Below are positions 13,602 through 16,024 of a stretch of 16,024 nt of DNA, one piece after another. The stretch's first letter is position 1. Each line of letters starts with the position of its first letter. The DNA lies in contig DAOSVM010000045.1 of the NCBI GenBank assembly GCA_035379625.1, positions 1 through 16,024 of the forward strand, written 5' to 3'. Both the position numbers and the translations under genes were made by a program. The DNA is from DAOSCP01 sp035379625. Its GTDB lineage: Bacteria; Bacteroidota; Ignavibacteria; Ignavibacteriales; DAOSCP01. Below the pieces are notes generated by a model. The model was not told where the DNA came from. It made no database searches and was given only the letters and a program-made list of their open reading frames with translations.

Positions 13602-13997
13602 AAAAATCTTTTCTTTATCACCTTACTATGTGTAGTGCTTTCTGGCTTTAATATTCAAATCTTTACCAAATATGTGGCAACCTATAATGATTCAATTTTT
13701 TTTATAATAAAATTGTATTTACAATAATATCGTAAAAAAAATATATTGTAACTACAAATATATTATTGAAAAGTTACTTTTAAATCGTATATACAATTAT
13801 ATTGTAAATACGAACATATTTTTTAATTTTGCTAATACATCGTAATCTCTAATATATAGGAATAACGATATTAAGTTTTTTGATTTTTTTACATGAACTA
13901 AACTATCCTAAAAAAATATTTAAACAACTTTTAGTTATTTAGCTAAATATAAAATATATTGCAAAAAATATATTGTTAGATATTAGCGAAATATTAT

Positions 13998-14035
13998 GGG
14001 CGTTAGCCCGCCCGTGCGCCGCATAGCGCACGGGC
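13998..14035 (+). repeat. Right-end hairpins H3 and H4 of element B
   Basis: H3 is GGGC-GTTA-GCCC (13998-14009). H4 is GCCCGTGCGC (14010-14019) paired perfectly with GCGCACGGGC (14026-14035) around CGCATA. The H4 loop differs wholly from copy A while the stem is kept. Confidence 0.78.
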
Positions 14036-14056
14036 TTTAAGCTTACACCGTCCTAG
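14033..14056 (-). repeat. Right terminal inverted repeat of element B
   Basis: On the minus strand it reads CTAGGACGGTGTAAGCTTAA followed by AGCC. It is nearly identical to the right end of copy A. Confidence 0.82.
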
Positions 14057-14073
14057 CCCATAGAAAAATATTT

Positions 14074-14113
14074 TAAAATAAAAAAAGCAAGCTCGCTTAC
14101 GCTCGCCTGCTTT
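14074..14113 (-). terminator. Intrinsic terminator of the M16 family gene
   Basis: On the minus strand AAAGCAGGC (14113 to 14105) pairs with GCTTGCTTT (14092 to 14084), nine pairs with one G-T wobble. It is followed by TTTATTTTAAAA. It lies about 30 bases past the stop and just outside repeat element B. The loop holds a direct GCGAGC repeat that could also form alternative pairings. Confidence 0.72.
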
Positions 14114-14144
14114 AATTCGATGAGTTTTCAATATTTTTTCTTGT

Positions 14145-16024
14145 TTATTGAAAAAGCGTATCATCAATATTGCTGTTTATTTCAATATTTTCAACAGTAA
14201 ATTCAATTAATTGTCCCATCACCGTTTGTTTGATTTTCCAAGGATACTTTATACCATTTGTTTCTTTATAATTATCATATTCAGTGACTGTTGTAACTGG
14301 TCCTTGTGGTCCTTCTTCTGTTTTAATTTCTTTTATCTTAAATCCACTTTTAGCATCAAAAAATTCATACCATTTTTTATCATTCTTTTCGAAAAATAGT
14401 TTGTAAGCTGTTTGTTTATTTACCTGTTCTTCCCCTTCGAAAGAAACTTTAATCCCAAATTTATCTAAATTTTCATATGGATTTAATGATGCTTCATAGG
14501 CATAATCAAGGTTTTGTTCTGGTGGTAGATCCATCTTCCCCATTGGTGATTCAACATAACCTTTGTTACCATCAAAAACGATTACTTGTTTCATCCCCAT
14601 TACAGTTATTTCAATTCTCATTTTGTTAGGAGACTTTCTATAATTTTTTAATGTTATTGTTTGTTCACCTTGTGGTGTTTGTAATGATGCTTTTGCTGTT
14701 GAAACCAAAGTTGATATATTATTGATTGCTTTTGTTCCACCTATTGCATCTATATATTTATTAATTATCTCTTTTGGGTTAAGACTTTCTATCTTTTTAT
14801 TTTCGGTTTTAACAGGATTTCCATAAATATCATAAAAAACTAAGGTCCCAAAAGTTTTTAATTTGTCTGCATTTGTTTTGGCATCACCTACAACAATTAT
14901 ATTTGTTTTATTATATTTAATATATTTATTTGCTGCAGTCATAATATCTTTTGATGTCGCTTTGCTAATTGTTCTGATATAATTGTCAAAATAATTTGTT
15001 GGTAATCCTAATCTTTCAATAACATATACATAATTTGCAATTTCTTCTGGGCTTTCCAATGAACGTGCAAATTCTCCTATCATATAATTTTTTGCTAATT
15101 GCAATTCATTTTCAGGTACAATTTCTTTATTAATTCGTTCCATTTCGTATAAGAATTGATAAACTGAGCTATCGGTAAATTTAGCTTTAACATCAGCAGA
15201 AGCTCGCCAAGCTGTAACATATGGATTTGACAAAGATATTGATGAATAAGCGCCATATGTGTAACTATGTTTTTCGCGTAAATTATCAAATAATCTGAAA
15301 ACTCCACCACCAAGAATTGTATTAGTTAAATCAAGAACAGGGGCATCTGGATTTTTATAATTAATGTATAATGGATAACCAATTACAATGTTTGATTGTA
15401 CTGCACCTTCTCGATTAACAAATATTACTTGATTTGTATTTGGTATTGGTACTTTAGGTAATTGTGTTTCCTTAATATTTTTCTTTTGCCATTTGGAAAA
15501 ATATTTATCAACTAATTGTTCTGCTTTATTCTTATCAATATTACCTACAAAAGTTATATAAACATTATTAGGTACAAAATAATTTTTGTAATAATTTCTA
15601 CAATCATCGATGTTTATATTTTTGTAAGTATCTTTTGATGGAACTTCAGCAAAAGGATGATCTTCTCCATAAAATACTTTTTTACTTACACGTCTTGCTA
15701 TAGCATTAGGATTTACATCCTCTTGTTGCAAATTAGCTATCAATCTCTTGATAATTTTATCAAATTCTTCTTGTTTAAAATTTGAATTTAAAGTTACATC
15801 AGCAAATAGTTCAAACATTTTATCAGTATATTTACTTAAGCCAGATATTCTAATTGAACTACCAGTAGCATTAAAATCTAATCCATAATAATCAATTTCT
15901 TCATTTAAGGCATCATTATTTCTTGTCAATGTTCCTGTTGTTAGTAATTCACCAACAACATTTTTTAATCCAGCTTTATTTTTATCGAAATATAATGAAT
16001 TCTTTAAATCTAAAGAAATCGATA
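14145..16024 (-). CDS. M16 (pitrilysin) family peptidase-like protein, C-terminal part with extra domain (partial)
   Basis: The frame is open to the window edge (first codon in frame at 16022), so the TTG at 15929 is not a real start; at least 31 residues precede it, including SISLDLKNSLYFDKNKAGLK. The first part is one M16 unit: NVVGELLTTGTLTRN, YYGLDFNATGSS, YYKNYFVPNNVYITFVGNID and then an M16_C domain with GGGVFRLFDNLREKHSYTYG, which carries the R/Y pair used in substrate binding. The zinc motif HxxEH, expected near NVVGELL, is absent. This is therefore the non-catalytic unit, either of a two-unit protein whose catalytic half lies beyond the window or of a two-subunit enzyme. The last 240 residues or so (from about NPKEIINKYIDAIGGTKAI) form a different, beta-rich domain (YRKSPNKMRIEITVMGMKQV, then FDGNKGYVESP) like LolA/LolB-fold lipoprotein-sorting domains; that likeness is inference. 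It is likely secreted or periplasmic, but the N-terminus is not visible. Confidence 0.85.
   Translation of the reverse strand, partial: SISLDLKNSLYFDKNKAGLKNVVGELLTTGTLTRNNDALNEEIDYYGLDFNATGSSIRISGLSKYTDKMFELFADVTLNSNFKQEEFDKIIKRLIANLQQEDVNPNAIARRVSKKVFYGEDHPFAEVPSKDTYKNINIDDCRNYYKNYFVPNNVYITFVGNIDKNKAEQLVDKYFSKWQKKNIKETQLPKVPIPNTNQVIFVNREGAVQSNIVIGYPLYINYKNPDAPVLDLTNTILGGGVFRLFDNLREKHSYTYGAYSSISLSNPYVTAWRASADVKAKFTDSSVYQFLYEMERINKEIVPENELQLAKNYMIGEFARSLESPEEIANYVYVIERLGLPTNYFDNYIRTISKATSKDIMTAANKYIKYNKTNIIVVGDAKTNADKLKTFGTLVFYDIYGNPVKTENKKIESLNPKEIINKYIDAIGGTKAINNISTLVSTAKASLQTPQGEQTITLKNYRKSPNKMRIEITVMGMKQVIVFDGNKGYVESPMGKMDLPPEQNLDYAYEASLNPYENLDKFGIKVSFEGEEQVNKQTAYKLFFEKNDKKWYEFFDAKSGFKIKEIKTEEGPQGPVTTVTEYDNYKETNGIKYPWKIKQTVMGQLIEFTVENIEINSNIDDTLFQ

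Larger units (their letters stand above)
13529..14056 (+). mobile_element. Structured non-coding repeat element, copy B (MITE-like, terminal inverted repeats)
   Basis: A 528-bp element fills the gap between the TPR gene and the M16 gene. It is homologous to copy A and in the same orientation. The left end shares CTCAGAC, AAGCTTAAGCC, the 12-bp hairpin, the second hairpin, CTAAAAATCTTTT, ATATTCAAATCTTT and TTTATAATAAAATTGTA. The right end shares TTGTTAG, GAAATAT, the two right hairpins and GGGCTTTAAGCTTACACCGTCC. The terminal repeats are more worn than in A: the left one has two G-to-A differences from the consensus. The middle holds four 12-bp dyads TYGTANNTACRA. The segment of about 145 bases found only in A is absent. 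There is no credible coding frame; an open frame across its left end is explained by the hairpins being free of stops. Confidence 0.8.

Noticed and set aside
13491..13727. Open frame of 78 codons from ATG 13491 across the left half of repeat element B
   Set aside because: It runs through a terminator, the terminal repeat and two hairpins. The matching stretch of copy A has no equivalent frame, and the differences between copies preserve hairpin pairing, not codons.

Overview
The window is AT-rich bacterial chromosome with short gene gaps. It looks like a member of the Bacteroidota/Ignavibacteriota (FCB) lineage. The best support is the tRNA-Leu promoter, which fits the Bacteroidota-type pattern TTTG-N20-TAnnTTTG. 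Several other starts have near matches, and many starts lack a Shine-Dalgarno. The tRNA does not encode its CCA end. The lineage is an inference; no marker gene fixes it.

Layout. (1) 1-2149, + strand: the end of a STAS anti-anti-sigma protein, then a receiver/PP2C (SpoIIE-like) phosphatase, then an RlpA-type lipoprotein, packed with abutting or overlapping ends. (2) 2157-3754, - strand: an UPF0173 metallo-beta-lactamase-fold hydrolase overlapping a glycosyltransferase-like protein with a helical-repeat tail. (3) 3802-3977: tRNA-Leu(CAA) with promoter and terminator. (4) 3988-4663: a non-coding repeat element, copy A. (5) 4677-6780, - strand: an RlmI-family rRNA methyltransferase and sucD, with a terminator. 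(6) 6863-7840: a PflX-type radical SAM protein. (7) 7920-12244: a lysine/diaminopimelate operon, dapF-dapA-dapB-dapH-lysC. The lysC frame is broken by one base in an A7 run. (8) 12300-13487: a protein made almost entirely of TPRs. (9) 13529-14056: repeat element copy B. (10) 14084-16024, - strand: the C-terminal part of an M16 peptidase-family protein with an extra C-terminal domain, cut by the window edge.

The five lysine genes cover aspartate phosphorylation (LysC), dihydrodipicolinate synthesis and reduction (DapA, DapB), N-acetylation of tetrahydrodipicolinate (DapH, acetylase branch) and the epimerase that gives meso-diaminopimelate (DapF). Asd, the aminotransferase, the deacetylase and LysA are not in the window. 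The STAS, phosphatase and RlpA genes suggest a partner-switch signalling unit next to a cell-wall enzyme.

The most unusual content is the pair of related non-coding elements, A (about 676 bp) and B (about 528 bp). They share inverted terminal repeats, two GC-rich hairpins at the left end and two at the right end, and an AT-rich middle with repeated 12-bp dyads. The main left hairpin carries two compensatory base-pair changes between copies, so the fold itself appears to be selected. Neither copy has a plausible gene. Each lies between the terminators of two convergent transcription units. They look like a non-autonomous, structured mobile element of a kind I cannot name.
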